Origin: Candidatus Poribacteria bacterium
Lineage (GTDB): Bacteria > Poribacteria > WGA-4E > JAJDTR01
NCBI GenBank assembly: GCA_022827055.1
Contig: JAJDTR010000099.1
Location: 1 to 40,253 of the forward strand
DNA: 40,253 nt
Direction: 5' to 3'
Part shown: positions 1 through 8,591 of the stretch, piece after piece
Layout of the letters: every line of letters begins with the position of its first letter
Numbering within the stretch: position 1 is the stretch's first letter
The notes under the pieces: generated by a model
The model's input: the letters and a program-made list of their open reading frames with translations, nothing else
The model's database searches: none
Told to the model about the DNA's origin: nothing
Position numbers and translations under genes: made by a program

Positions 1-7
1 CAACGTT

Positions 8-35
8 GTAGGGGACGCAGATCTGCGTCCCCTAC
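8..35. repeat. Perfect 28-bp palindrome downstream of the FAH-family gene
   Basis: The two arms start GTAGGGGACGCAG and meet at a central AGATCT, so the block is its own exact reverse complement. It lies about 60 bases beyond the stop of the minus-strand hydrolase gene at 96-938. No T-run follows on either strand, so it is not a standard intrinsic terminator. It resembles other GTAGG-led intergenic hairpins in this window (3066-3084, 35306-35322). Confidence 0.8.
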
Positions 36-95
36 GCGAGGATTGACCTATTGATACAAGCGTGGAGAATACCCCCATCTTCCATCCTTCCAACG

Positions 96-938
96 CTATT
101 CCCACGTCCGCTTCAACGGATCATGGATATTAATCGTCAACGCAGGCCCCAACCCTTCTATCTCAAGGCGCAGCGTGTCGCCGTCATGAATCGGCGACAG
201 CGATTCATGGTGGGTGCCGGTGGACACTACATCACCCGGCTCAAGCGTGACGACGTTGGTTACCTCCTCAAGCATTTCGGGAAGAAAGCGATCCATGGAG
301 TTAGAGGAGAAGTCATGCCGAAGGTCATCATTTACCCAAAGCCGGATGCCGAGATCATTCGGGTCTTCAATCTCGTCCGCCGTGACTAGCGCCGGCCCCA
401 TCGGCGCGAACGTATGCCAACTCTTTCCGAGGAAAAAGCCGCCGTGCAATCCGCGGGCTGAGCCATCTATGAATTGCGTGTATCCGAACACGTGATCCAT
501 GGCGTCGTCTTGCGAAACCCGGCTTGCTGTCTTTCCGATTACCAATGCCAACTCAGGTTCAAAGTGAAAAACGCTGGCATCGGCTGAAGGAAATTCGGAA
601 GTGTCGCCGGTTCCTATAATACTCGTAGGCGACTTGAGGAACGCATTGAACTCTCCGCGTTCCGGTGATGCAGGTTCAATGTAATTGCCGGCGAGGCAGA
701 GCAACTGACCGGGTCGCGGCAAGGGCGCCCTAAGGCGCACGTCCGCAAGCGACACCCCGTCTCCCCCAGCCGCCGCACTCTCTATCTCAGCTTGGAGGTC
801 ACTAAAATCCTCTATCAACATGTTGATTAGTTCCTGCGGCGAATGGTAGGATAGACCATCCACAGCGGAACCGACATCAACGATTCGATCCCCTTTTATC
901 ACGCCAAGTTGATAGTCATTGAAAAACGCAAGTTTCAT
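96..938 (-). CDS. Fumarylacetoacetate hydrolase (FAH) family protein
   Basis: A 280-residue protein of the FAH superfamily, whose members are cytoplasmic Mg/Mn-dependent enzymes that hydrolyse, isomerise or decarboxylate acyl-pyruvate-type substrates. The N-terminal third (MKLAFFND, then DRIVDVG) is the usual small N-domain; the catalytic domain starts near LCLAGNY. The acidic metal-ligand motif is visible as FEPELALVIGK and the third ligand probably lies in FGYTQFIDGSAR; GKSWHTFAPMGP matches the conserved glycine/proline segment after it. C-terminal LEPGDVVSTGTHH is also typical. The ATG at 938 is preceded by AAGGAG with good spacing, which fixes the start. It stands apart from the MetE-like gene by about 190 bases. 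Family assignment is firm; the substrate cannot be read from sequence. Confidence 0.88.
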   Translation of the reverse strand: MKLAFFNDYQLGVIKGDRIVDVGSAVDGLSYHSPQELINMLIEDFSDLQAEIESAAAGGDGVSLADVRLRAPLPRPGQLLCLAGNYIEPASPERGEFNAFLKSPTSIIGTGDTSEFPSADASVFHFEPELALVIGKTASRVSQDDAMDHVFGYTQFIDGSARGLHGGFFLGKSWHTFAPMGPALVTADEIEDPNDLGIRLWVNDDLRHDFSSNSMDRFLPEMLEEVTNVVTLEPGDVVSTGTHHESLSPIHDGDTLRLEIEGLGPALTINIHDPLKRTWE

Positions 939-1124
939 TTCATAATCTCCTTATATGATTCGTTTCAAGGTGGACATGGTACAATATGCTGGAAAATCCT
1001 CGCGATAGCGAAAATGGATTTACGAGTACTGCGTGATACGCAATCGAGCCATTTGGGCATTAGGCATCACATTAGCTTATGAAGCATTTATTATAGCATG
1101 GACAACGGGAATATGGAATAAAGA

Positions 1125-2189
1125 TTAGCCGTATTTCTCTTTGAGTATCTCACTCGCAGCAGCTTCATTGCAGAGTTTCCGGTAGGCTTCATCGATCGGT
1201 ATGTCCGCCGCGCTGCCGGGAGCGAAACCACAGTCGGGATGGATGAACAGTCGCTCGGGAGGCACGAATCTCAGAGCTTTCTCAACCCGCGTAACGATTT
1301 CCTCTGGTGAGTCTATCCGTTCGCTCCGGCAATCCACACAACCAAGCCCGATAGCTCTATCCTCGGGTATTTCGCGCAAGACACCGAAATCGCCGGCAAC
1401 AGGAATCGCGAACTCTAGCATATATGAGTTGACACGCAACTGTTTGAGGCAATCCATAATCGGTTCGTAGCCGCCTTCACCTACCCATCCATCCCTTCCC
1501 TTGTTGCGTCGACAGAGATGTATCGCCGTGTTTATATCCTCGAATCCATCAAGAATCTCGTTAAGTAAATCGACACAAAGGTGCATCTCTCGCTCGGGAT
1601 TTTCGTATTGGCTTCGAACTCGCTCGTCAACGAAGAGACACAGGTGCGGGTCGTCGAATTGCATGTGACGAATACCCTCCTCGCGAAGGGCTTGGAGTTC
1701 GCCGCGCAAAACGGGTATCAGATCCCGCATGAAAGCCTCGCGGGTTGGATAGCTGGCGCGGCTCATCTCGGCGTCCCACATTCGCTGACCGAGGAGATAT
1801 GGCGATGGCAGTGCAACCTTGGGCTCACATCGGCTGTGCTGGCGGATGAAGGAAGCCTCCCTCGCTACTAAGCCGGGATTACGAGGTGAAATTGGCTTTG
1901 TCACAATCGTCCACGGCTGATTGCCGCGATAACTCACCTCGAACCCATCACAGATGTCGGCGATAATCCCTATGTAACTCAGTCGACGCCATTCACCATC
2001 GCTGATAATGTCGATACCGGCGGCTTCCTGCATCGCGATGACGTAAGCCACGGCGGCATCCAGTCTGCGTGAGAACTCCGCGCCACCCAGTTCATGCCGT
2101 GTCTTCGGTTTGAGTAAATCGCGCACGAACTCCGGTCGAGGCATTGATCCCACGACAGTTGACGTAAAGGGTTTATTCTCCCCTATCAT
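1125..2189 (-). CDS. MetE C-terminal-like (UROD/MetE superfamily) methyltransferase, short form
   Basis: A 354-residue protein resembling only the catalytic C-terminal half of cobalamin-independent methionine synthase. It begins with the STVVGSMPRP segment typical of this barrel. Probable zinc ligands are present: HLC at about residues 224-226 and HPDCGF with Cys at about 320, matching the His-x-Cys and late Cys ligands of MetE. Short MetE proteins without the N-domain ('core-MetE') transfer methyl groups to homocysteine, in some organisms possibly from corrinoid proteins, so homocysteine methylation is the likeliest role but is inferred. I chose the ATG at 2189 rather than an in-frame start at 2237: it follows GGAGG and is one base after the TAA of the upstream nucleotidyltransferase, indicating translational coupling. 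Other UROD-like methyltransferases remain possible. Confidence 0.82.
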   Translation of the reverse strand: MIGENKPFTSTVVGSMPRPEFVRDLLKPKTRHELGGAEFSRRLDAAVAYVIAMQEAAGIDIISDGEWRRLSYIGIIADICDGFEVSYRGNQPWTIVTKPISPRNPGLVAREASFIRQHSRCEPKVALPSPYLLGQRMWDAEMSRASYPTREAFMRDLIPVLRGELQALREEGIRHMQFDDPHLCLFVDERVRSQYENPEREMHLCVDLLNEILDGFEDINTAIHLCRRNKGRDGWVGEGGYEPIMDCLKQLRVNSYMLEFAIPVAGDFGVLREIPEDRAIGLGCVDCRSERIDSPEEIVTRVEKALRFVPPERLFIHPDCGFAPGSAADIPIDEAYRKLCNEAAASEILKEKYG

Positions 2190-2190
2190 T

Positions 2191-2940
2191 TTACCTCCAC
2201 AGTTTACGTGCCAACTCGAGGTCTTGTTGGGTGTCAATCTCCATGTATCCGCCGGCGCAATCTACATGTTCCATCTCCACACCAGCCTCAATCATCTCCT
2301 GAAACAGATGAATGAGATAGGCTTTCTGAAAGCTCGGCGCCTCCCGATACGGTTTGTCACCGTAGCGCTTGCGCGACCGGTGGTAATGTTCCCTCAACAG
2401 ATTAGCGCCTTCCGTCGAAAACTTCGCCACCCCAATGAATTCTCCATGGGCTTCCGACTCAGGTATATCTCGATGGATTTGGGTAACCACGCCGTCCAGC
2501 ACCGTCACCTTCTCGGCGTCATCGGTTGGATGCTCCGTGCGGTGGGTATATCGCTCAAGCCACTGTGTATCTACGGCTAGTGAGATATCGCCATCGCTGG
2601 AAATAAGGTCCCTTATAATGTCGGGCTTGAACAGGATGTCCGAATAGCAACAGACAAATGGCTCATCCATTTCGGGTTCGGCGTACATCAACGACGCGAG
2701 AATGTTGTTGTTTTCCCAGTTATCGTTATGATAGAACACGAATTGTGGATAGTCACTACGCACCTTCTCGATTGCGTAACCTCCGATAAAACAGATACTT
2801 TCGAAATCGTTGTCTGCGAACGCCTGAAGTCCCCAATCGAGAATACGACGGTTATTAACTTCAGCAAAGCATTTCGGAGTATTGGCTGTCGTGGGCATGA
2901 GTCGCACACCTCGACCAGCTCCAATAATAATCGCCTTCAA
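2191..2940 (-). CDS. LicC-like sugar/alcohol-phosphate nucleotidyltransferase
   Basis: A 249-residue single-domain NTP transferase with a GT-A fold. The N-terminus MKAIIIGAGRGVRL followed by NTPK is the nucleotide-binding signature; NNNILASLMYA, CYSDILF (metal-binding Asp) and YMEIDTQQDLELA near the end match the LicC/phosphonate-associated cytidylyltransferase branch. Such enzymes activate phosphocholine, aminoethylphosphonate or sugar phosphates with CTP or another NTP; the substrate here is unknown. A longer frame starts at TTG 2961, but TTG 2940 is preceded by AAGGAG at good spacing and gives the conventional family N-terminus, so I place the start there. It is coupled to the downstream methyltransferase (TAA-A-ATG). 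An inositol-phosphate synthase lies upstream, but a terminator and two mobile elements separate them, so a shared pathway is speculative. Confidence 0.82.
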   Translation of the reverse strand: MKAIIIGAGRGVRLMPTTANTPKCFAEVNNRRILDWGLQAFADNDFESICFIGGYAIEKVRSDYPQFVFYHNDNWENNNILASLMYAEPEMDEPFVCCYSDILFKPDIIRDLISSDGDISLAVDTQWLERYTHRTEHPTDDAEKVTVLDGVVTQIHRDIPESEAHGEFIGVAKFSTEGANLLREHYHRSRKRYGDKPYREAPSFQKAYLIHLFQEMIEAGVEMEHVDCAGGYMEIDTQQDLELARKLWR

Positions 2941-2981
2941 CCCCCTACTCCTTATCTCCAACCCACGTCAGGTAGTTAATT

Positions 2982-3274
2982 AACGCAAGTTGCTACCTAT
3001 AATACCATTTCTCTCAAATATTTGTGCATATGATGGTTTAATTATATCATTCTCTTTCAATGTAGGCGGGGCATCTTGCCCCGCATTGGAACAACTAAAT
3101 TCACGTCACTTATGCACCGTCATTTTAGAGAAATGGTATAAGCAAAGAAACCGAGTTTTTGGTTCACGTTTGCTGAATTATAGGTAAATCGATCTCATTT
3201 TCGTCAATCCCATGCTTCTACGCGGAAAAAACTCGGTTTCTGCGCCCTATCGGACAAAGGGGACAACTTAGGTT
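2982..3274. mobile_element. MITE-like element, copy 1, interrupted by a second element
   Basis: Left end AACGCAAGTTGCTACC (2982-2997) and right end GGACAACTTAGGTT (3261-3274) are imperfect terminal inverted repeats. Just inside them is a 15-bp perfect inverted repeat beginning AGAAACCGAG (3146-3160 against 3227-3241). The body aligns with 29261-29415, which is 155 bp long; this copy is about 138 bp longer because another inverted-repeat element sits inside it. It has no coding capacity, so any movement would depend on an enzyme encoded elsewhere. Confidence 0.75.
3002..3139. mobile_element. Second, nested inverted-repeat element
   Basis: Perfect 13-bp terminal inverted repeats ATACCATTTCTCT (3002-3014) and its complement (3127-3139) bound a 138-bp non-coding segment. 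The segment interrupts the larger element at a point where copy 2 (29261-29415) is continuous, so its ends are supported by an empty site. A TA or ATA target duplication is possible but the flanks are too AT-rich to decide. An internal hairpin GCGGGGCA-TCT-TGCCCCGC lies at 3066-3084. Confidence 0.72.
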
Positions 3275-3369
3275 AATTGACCTGCCGTAGTCATGTAATG
3301 CCAATCCGTAATTCATAAGTTACAAGAACCGAGGGTTCGTAGTAGCAATCAACCGAACGGATAGTGAGG

Positions 3370-3414
3370 GATCAAGGAAGCGAATAGCGACCGCGATAGG
3401 ACTCCCATAGAGAT
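3370..3414 (-). repeat. 45-bp dispersed repeat, copy A
   Basis: On the plus strand it begins GATCAAGGAAGCGAA, contains CGCGATAGGACTCCC and ends ATAGAGAT. It is 45 bp long, exactly the length of the copies at 10169-10213 (opposite orientation) and 35205-35249. It lies in non-coding DNA. Confidence 0.72.
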
Positions 3415-3592
3415 CCCTTCATTGCACGTCTTGGAGTGGCGATAACATTTAGATAGGAAAATCGTATGAGGTTTTTCGTTTTTGGAGGGCATGTCACGCG
3501 AATTCGGCGCGTTGTTGCAAGCGATCGCGATCATCCTTGCTCCCTTCCTCAACGACACGCAGACTGCCCAATTCTGTCATCGTCCAGACACG

Positions 3593-3620
3593 AAAAAAGG
3601 CAGGCCCCTACTGACCTGCC
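3593..3620 (-). terminator. Intrinsic terminator of the inositol-phosphate synthase operon
   Basis: On the minus strand the sequence reads GGCAGGTC, a six-base loop, GGCCTGCC and then TTTTTT. That is an 8-bp stem (one G-U pair) with an immediate U-run, about 35 bases after the stop at 3654. This is the clearest Rho-independent terminator in the window. Confidence 0.88.
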
Positions 3621-3653
3621 TTATTACGAGGGCGTTGCAATCGAATCCCTGAT

Positions 3654-4736
3654 TTACCGTTCCCGATCACCGTCAACAAATTCCTGCAGTTGCTGAACGG
3701 CGGCACCGTCTTCATCAATAGAGATTGGCGGATGCTTCGTCAACACTGCCGATGCGGAATGGAGAGGTCCCGAGACGCCTCGATCCAGTCCTATCTTCAT
3801 GAACCGAACCATGTCCGCTATCACGCCGCCAAAATTCGCGCTGTCCTCGACTTCCAGTTTTGCCTCGAAATGCAGCGGCGCCCCGCCGTAATTAACGCCA
3901 TCGACGAAGAAAATCGCAGTCTTGCGGTCTCCCATCAGTTCGACGTAGGAAAAGCCTGTCGAAATCTCGGTCTCCGGCGAAACCAACGTTGAAAGTGCTT
4001 CCTGTTTTGTTTTGTGTTTCGACTGTCCCCGATGCACTAGGTTGTAAAAATCCGTGTTGCCCGCGTAGTTTACCTGATACGTGCGTTCAACATGGATGCC
4101 TCTGGCTTTCAATAATTGGAGCAGCGCTCGATGAATCGCCGTCCCCCCGAGTTGACTCTTCACGTCGTCTCCGATGAGCGGCACGTTATTTTCAATAGCC
4201 GCCTGTTGGTAAGCGGGATCGCAAACAATCAACTCCGGCATACCGTTAATGAACCCTATCTGAGCATCCTTAATAGCGGCTTCCGCGTAAAATCTAGCGG
4301 CTTCCGCGGATGCCGTCGGTAGAAAGTTTAACAACATCTCCGCGCCGCTTTCCCGCAAAACTTTGGCGACATCCACCGGCGGTTTATCCGCGACCTCGAC
4401 AAACTCCGCCAAGGCTGGGGTAACCCCATCCATCACTGGTCCCATTTGCACCGTCACGCCGCTGTGGGGCACTTGGACGTCCGGATACCGATACGCGATA
4501 TTGGCGCCCGAAAAAATGGCTTCCGACAGATCCAATCCCACCCGGCGTGCATCGACATCAAACGCAGCCACCGGGACAATATCAGTGACTTTGTATCCGC
4601 CAATGTCAACATTGATTAGACCGGGGGCATCCGCGCCAAACTTTCGATAGTAGGTCAAACCTTGAATAAAAGCGCTGCTACAATTACCAACACCGACAAT
4701 CGCAACTTTGATTGGATTGTCTGCTTGCCACGTCAT
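3654..4736 (-). CDS. ino1: Myo-inositol-1-phosphate synthase (INO1 type)
   Basis: A 360-residue protein of the prokaryotic inositol-3-phosphate synthase family, which converts glucose 6-phosphate to myo-inositol phosphate in an NAD-dependent oxidation/aldol/reduction cycle in the cytoplasm. The NAD-binding loop VGVGNCSS is at residues 14-21. The family signatures GDDVKSQLGGTAIHR, YQVNYAGNTDF and SKHKTKQEAL are all present, including the active-site lysines. The length matches actinobacterial and archaeal enzymes (about 360-390), not the longer eukaryotic form. The ATG at 4736 follows AAGGAGG. It is the last gene of the E2-E1-ino1 run, 68 bases after the E1 stop, and is closed by the terminator at 3593-3620. 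Inositol phosphate would feed phosphoinositide lipids, compatible solutes or glycoconjugates; none of those downstream genes is visible here. Confidence 0.93.
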   Translation of the reverse strand: MTWQADNPIKVAIVGVGNCSSAFIQGLTYYRKFGADAPGLINVDIGGYKVTDIVPVAAFDVDARRVGLDLSEAIFSGANIAYRYPDVQVPHSGVTVQMGPVMDGVTPALAEFVEVADKPPVDVAKVLRESGAEMLLNFLPTASAEAARFYAEAAIKDAQIGFINGMPELIVCDPAYQQAAIENNVPLIGDDVKSQLGGTAIHRALLQLLKARGIHVERTYQVNYAGNTDFYNLVHRGQSKHKTKQEALSTLVSPETEISTGFSYVELMGDRKTAIFFVDGVNYGGAPLHFEAKLEVEDSANFGGVIADMVRFMKIGLDRGVSGPLHSASAVLTKHPPISIDEDGAAVQQLQEFVDGDRER

Positions 4737-4804
4737 AAACTTCCTCCTTAAGCGGTGTGCACGTCTCGGTTACGATGTGCAATCCCGTCGTATTCGCTAA
4801 CTTT

Positions 4805-7261
4805 TCAAACTCCCAACTGATTGCGTCTAACAATTTCCTCAACATTCTGCACAGTGCTAACTTTGTGCTCCGTGAGCGGCAATACTCTCTCGTGAATTGC
4901 GTCAAGAATCCACTCCTTCTGGGGGAAAAACGCCTCCTCTAATTCCGCGGGCGGCGTAATCCAGTTACGTGCGCCAACGACAGCGACCGGACCATCAAGA
5001 TAATTGAACGCCAATTGGCTGATATTCGACGCCATCGTATGCAGAAAAGACCCGCGTTCACAGGCGTCGGAAACGAGCACGACCTTGCCTGTTTTCTCAA
5101 CCGATTCGACAATCTTGTCGTAGTTCAGCGGGTTGATAAAACGCGCGTCAATGACTTCGGCAGAAATACCGTGCTTGTCTGACAATTCGTCCGCCGCTTC
5201 CAGTGCCCGGTAGAGCACTGCACCCACCGTGACGATAGTCAAATCTCCGCCACGACGCCTGAGCGCCGGTTCCCCCATTTCCACTTCGTAATATTCGGTC
5301 GGCACTCCCCCTTCGACAAGCGTCTCCGGCTCGGGGTACAAACGCTGGCTTTCAAAGAAGACTACCGGGTCCGTGCCTCGCAGCGCCAAGCTCAACATCC
5401 CCTTCGCGTCGTAGGCGGTCGCGGGAAACATCACCTTCAAGCCCGGGATGTGAGCCACGATGGAGGTCCAATCTTGCGAGTGCTGCGCCCCGTACTTTGA
5501 TCCGACAGATACACGCAGTACCATCGGCATCTGCAGGACGTTCGCTGACATGGATTGCCATTTTGCCATCTGGTTGAAAATCTCATCGCCCGCTCGCCCC
5601 ATAAAATCGCAATACATCAACTCCGCCACCACGCGCCCACCGGAAAGCGCATAACCCACGGCAGTTCCGACAATCGCCGCTTCGGAAATCGGCGAGTTGA
5701 ACAAGCGGTGATAAGGCAGGCATTCCGTCAATCCACGGTACACGCTGAACGCACCGCCCCAGTCACGGTTCTCCTCACCGTAGGCGATCATTGTCGGGTC
5801 TTCATAGAAACGATGCATCAAGGCTTCAAACAGCGCCTCGGCATAGGTTAAGGTCTGAAGTTTGGGCAGCGGTTTCCCGCCGTCCAGCCCAAAGCGGTGC
5901 TTCGCCAAAGTAGTCTTGAGGCGGCTTTCAGACTTCGGAATCAGAACCTCCGGCGCCTTTTCGCTCAGTCGATCCTGATACTGATCGGAGAACATCATCT
6001 CCCCGATGCTGTCGACGTGAATGCTGACGCGCGGAGACAGTTCGAGGGAGGTCGCCGCCTCGAACACGTTCACCAATCTCTCCGTGACATCATCTCGAAA
6101 GGCGTCCAAGCGGCTGGTATCAGCGTGGCGATTTTCCTTAAGGTATTCCCCGTAGTTTGTCAGGGCATCCTGTTGATACCAGAGGTCCATCTCCGATTTG
6201 TCGCGATACGAGGACGCGTCCGACGGGGAATGTCCGGAAAATCTGTAGGTCACCGTATCCAACAGCACAGGTCCTTGACCCTCTTCCAGGATGTCGCGTT
6301 TGCGCTCGACTGCATCTGCCACCGCCAGCGGATTGTACCCGTCAACTCGTTCCGCGTGCATGGCATCCGGGTTGACCCCTGAACCGACCCGCGCCAAAAT
6401 CCCGAATCCCATCGTTTCGCCCTTGGACTGCCCGCCCATACCGTAAAAATTGTTCATGAAATTGAAGAGAATTGGCGGGTTACCTCCCACTTCCTGATCC
6501 CAGAGCGTGCGATACTGATCCATGGCGGCAAAAGTGATGGCTTCCCACACGGGACCGCACCCCATCGATGCGTCCCCGATGTTGGCAATGACAATCCCCG
6601 GTTTACGATTCACGCGCTTGAAAAGAGCGGCGCCCGTCGCAATATCCGCGGACCCGCCGACGATAGCGTTGTTGGGCATTACGCCAAACGGGGGGAAAAA
6701 TGCGTGCATGGACCCACCCATGCCCTTGTTGAACCCGTTCTCCCTGCCGAAGATCTCGGCGAGCGTGCCGTACAGCGTATAGTTAATCGCCAAATCTTTC
6801 GCGTCACCCCTTGTGAATCGTTGCACCACCCGTAACGACGCACCGTCCATGTACGACTCCATGATACCTATCAAGTCGCTCTCGCCCAGTTTTTCAATTG
6901 CTGAGAAACTCTTCGCCAGTATCTCCCCGTGACTACGGTGAGAGCCGAAGATGAAATCGTCCGCCGAGAGGTGAAAACATTGACCAACCGCCGCCGCCTC
7001 CTGTCCTATAGACAGATGGGCGGGACCCCGGTGATCGTACTCTACTCCCCTATAGGCGCCCTCCTTCTTCACCCCATCCAGCATGCTCTCAAACTCGCGA
7101 ATGTAGACCATATCCCGATAAATTCGCACCAAGTTCTCGCTGCCGTACTTTTTCCTCTCCCGCTCGGGCGTTGCGGCGTAGGCGTTCACCGGTATCTCTT
7201 GGCTCTTGATGGCTGATCTCTGGCGAACTTCTGATGGGTCTATCGTAAGTGACTTCGGCAT
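4805..7261 (-). CDS. 2-oxoacid dehydrogenase E1, alpha and beta subunits fused
   Basis: An 818-residue thiamine-diphosphate enzyme with the alpha subunit first and the beta subunit from about residue 460. Alpha features: [28 protein letters not shown], and a ThDP/Mg site [14 protein letters not shown] ending in [11 protein letters not shown]. The usual GDG is GDA, and the spacer to NN is about ten residues longer than usual because of the stretch [13 protein letters not shown]. Beta features: [45 protein letters not shown] and a C-terminal transketolase-type domain ([14 protein letters not shown]). E1 decarboxylates a 2-oxoacid and passes the acyl group to E2 lipoamide. The gene lies 52 bases after the E2 gene; no E3 is in the window. 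Pyruvate, acetoin or branched-chain 2-oxoacids are all possible substrates. Confidence 0.88.
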   Translation of the reverse strand: MPKSLTIDPSEVRQRSAIKSQEIPVNAYAATPERERKKYGSENLVRIYRDMVYIREFESMLDGVKKEGAYRGVEYDHRGPAHLSIGQEAAAVGQCFHLSADDFIFGSHRSHGEILAKSFSAIEKLGESDLIGIMESYMDGASLRVVQRFTRGDAKDLAINYTLYGTLAEIFGRENGFNKGMGGSMHAFFPPFGVMPNNAIVGGSADIATGAALFKRVNRKPGIVIANIGDASMGCGPVWEAITFAAMDQYRTLWDQEVGGNPPILFNFMNNFYGMGGQSKGETMGFGILARVGSGVNPDAMHAERVDGYNPLAVADAVERKRDILEEGQGPVLLDTVTYRFSGHSPSDASSYRDKSEMDLWYQQDALTNYGEYLKENRHADTSRLDAFRDDVTERLVNVFEAATSLELSPRVSIHVDSIGEMMFSDQYQDRLSEKAPEVLIPKSESRLKTTLAKHRFGLDGGKPLPKLQTLTYAEALFEALMHRFYEDPTMIAYGEENRDWGGAFSVYRGLTECLPYHRLFNSPISEAAIVGTAVGYALSGGRVVAELMYCDFMGRAGDEIFNQMAKWQSMSANVLQMPMVLRVSVGSKYGAQHSQDWTSIVAHIPGLKVMFPATAYDAKGMLSLALRGTDPVVFFESQRLYPEPETLVEGGVPTEYYEVEMGEPALRRRGGDLTIVTVGAVLYRALEAADELSDKHGISAEVIDARFINPLNYDKIVESVEKTGKVVLVSDACERGSFLHTMASNISQLAFNYLDGPVAVVGARNWITPPAELEEAFFPQKEWILDAIHERVLPLTEHKVSTVQNVEEIVRRNQLGV

Positions 7262-7313
7262 TTCCCTCTTTGTTTTCCTGCTTCAGTTCCTCGTTCTGAA
7301 AGAACCATATAAT

Positions 7314-8591
7314 CTACATCGCCACGAGCAAATCAATTGCAGTCAATCGTCCCGAGAGTGTACCTAAGAATCTAGAGGCCGCGGCGCCATCGATTGCCTG
7401 ATGGTCTATCGTTAATGATAGCCCGATGTGCGGGATGTGCCGTACTTCGCCGTCAACCTCTACCGGTTTCAGATTCACGTTCCCCACACCCAGGATTCCC
7501 ACCTGCGGCGGGTTCAATATCGGCGTGAAACTCTCAATCCCCAGACTCCCTAGATTTGTCACCGTAAATGTGCCCCCTGTTAACTCATCGGGAGAAACCA
7601 CCCCTTCCAAACATGCTGCCGTCAATCGTTTGGCTTCGAGCGAAATCGCTTTCAGATTCAACGTGTTTGCGTCCCGAATCACGGGCACCATCAGGCAGCG
7701 AGGCGTATCCACCGCAAAACCGAGATGCACACTTTCGTATTGTGAAATAGCCTCCTTGAGAAGCACAGCGTTCAACTCCTGATGGTCGGGTAACGTGCGT
7801 GACACCGCGAATAGGATGAAATCGTTGATGGTGACGTTCTGAAGATCGAACGCTTCCGCGCTGTTCTTCAACCGCTGGCGAAAAGACAATAGAGCGCTGG
7901 CGTCTGCCGAGGCATTGAGCGTAAGTTGCGCGGTCGTTTGAATCGAATACAGCATTCGTTCGGCGATAATCTTGCGCGTGCCTTGCAATGGGGCAGTCTG
8001 CGCTTCGCCCGGAGGGAGGTCAGTCTGAATCGGCGGGGTTAACCTCGTTTGAACCGCCGCAGGTTTTAAGGCAGTCGGGGGCGCGGCGCGCACGTCTCTC
8101 TCGATAATCCGCCCGCCGGGACCTGTACCCTTGATGGCGGAGATATCCACGCCTAGCTCTTCTGCCAAACTCGCTGCCCGTGGTGATATACGCCGTTTAC
8201 TTCGGTCCTGCTTGGAAAGGCGCGTCTGGGGAACCTCCAACGCAGCCGGTTGTGCTGGGGGGGGCTGAACCGCTTCGTCGGAAGTACCTGGCGATTTGTC
8301 CTCGGGAGGATTTTCTGCTGCAACGTTCGGCTTTAGACCGGTAACATCCTCGCCGGGTGCTCCAATCGCGGCGATGTTGACCTGTACCGCGACCTCCTCC
8401 CCCTCGTCAAAGAACACATCCAACAGGGTGCCCGACACAGGGCTTTCTACCTCTACTGCCGACTTGTCAGTTTCCACTTCGCAGAGTGGTTCTCCAGCGG
8501 TGATAGAATCACCTTTCTGCTTCTTCCAACCGATAATAATACACGATTCGACAGACTGCCCGAGTTTGGGCATCACGACTGCTGTTGCCAT
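7314..8591 (-). CDS. Dihydrolipoamide acyltransferase (E2) of a 2-oxoacid dehydrogenase complex
   Basis: A 425-residue E2 with the classical order of domains. One lipoyl domain (residues 1-78) carries the lipoyl lysine K43 in VETDKSAVEV; a proline/alanine-rich linker follows; a peripheral-subunit-binding domain (about 133-168: RISPRAASLAEELGVD, GTGPGGRIIERDV) comes next; the acyltransferase domain runs from GTRKIIAERM to the end. The catalytic His and Asp are at about 397 and 401 in TIDHQAIDGA, where the common DHRxxDGA has Gln instead of Arg. It transfers the acyl group from lipoamide to CoA and forms the core of the complex. The ATG at 8591 has only a weak ribosome-binding site. It is the first clear gene of the E2-E1-ino1 operon. 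Substrate class is undetermined. Confidence 0.92.
   Translation of the reverse strand: MATAVVMPKLGQSVESCIIIGWKKQKGDSITAGEPLCEVETDKSAVEVESPVSGTLLDVFFDEGEEVAVQVNIAAIGAPGEDVTGLKPNVAAENPPEDKSPGTSDEAVQPPPAQPAALEVPQTRLSKQDRSKRRISPRAASLAEELGVDISAIKGTGPGGRIIERDVRAAPPTALKPAAVQTRLTPPIQTDLPPGEAQTAPLQGTRKIIAERMLYSIQTTAQLTLNASADASALLSFRQRLKNSAEAFDLQNVTINDFILFAVSRTLPDHQELNAVLLKEAISQYESVHLGFAVDTPRCLMVPVIRDANTLNLKAISLEAKRLTAACLEGVVSPDELTGGTFTVTNLGSLGIESFTPILNPPQVGILGVGNVNLKPVEVDGEVRHIPHIGLSLTIDHQAIDGAAASRFLGTLSGRLTAIDLLVAM

Larger units (their letters stand above)
2962..3592. other. Gene-free, repeat-filled interval
   Basis: No convincing coding frame occurs between the nucleotidyltransferase start and the terminator of the inositol-phosphate synthase gene. 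Most of the first half is a miniature inverted-repeat element with a second element inside it; a 45-bp dispersed repeat lies at 3370-3414. The remainder shows nothing recognisable. The short frames across it are explained by the repeats. Confidence 0.7.

Noticed and set aside
214-495. Plus-strand frames within the FAH-family gene and other antisense frames
   Set aside because: They mirror the codons of clearly identified minus-strand genes and have no supporting start signals.
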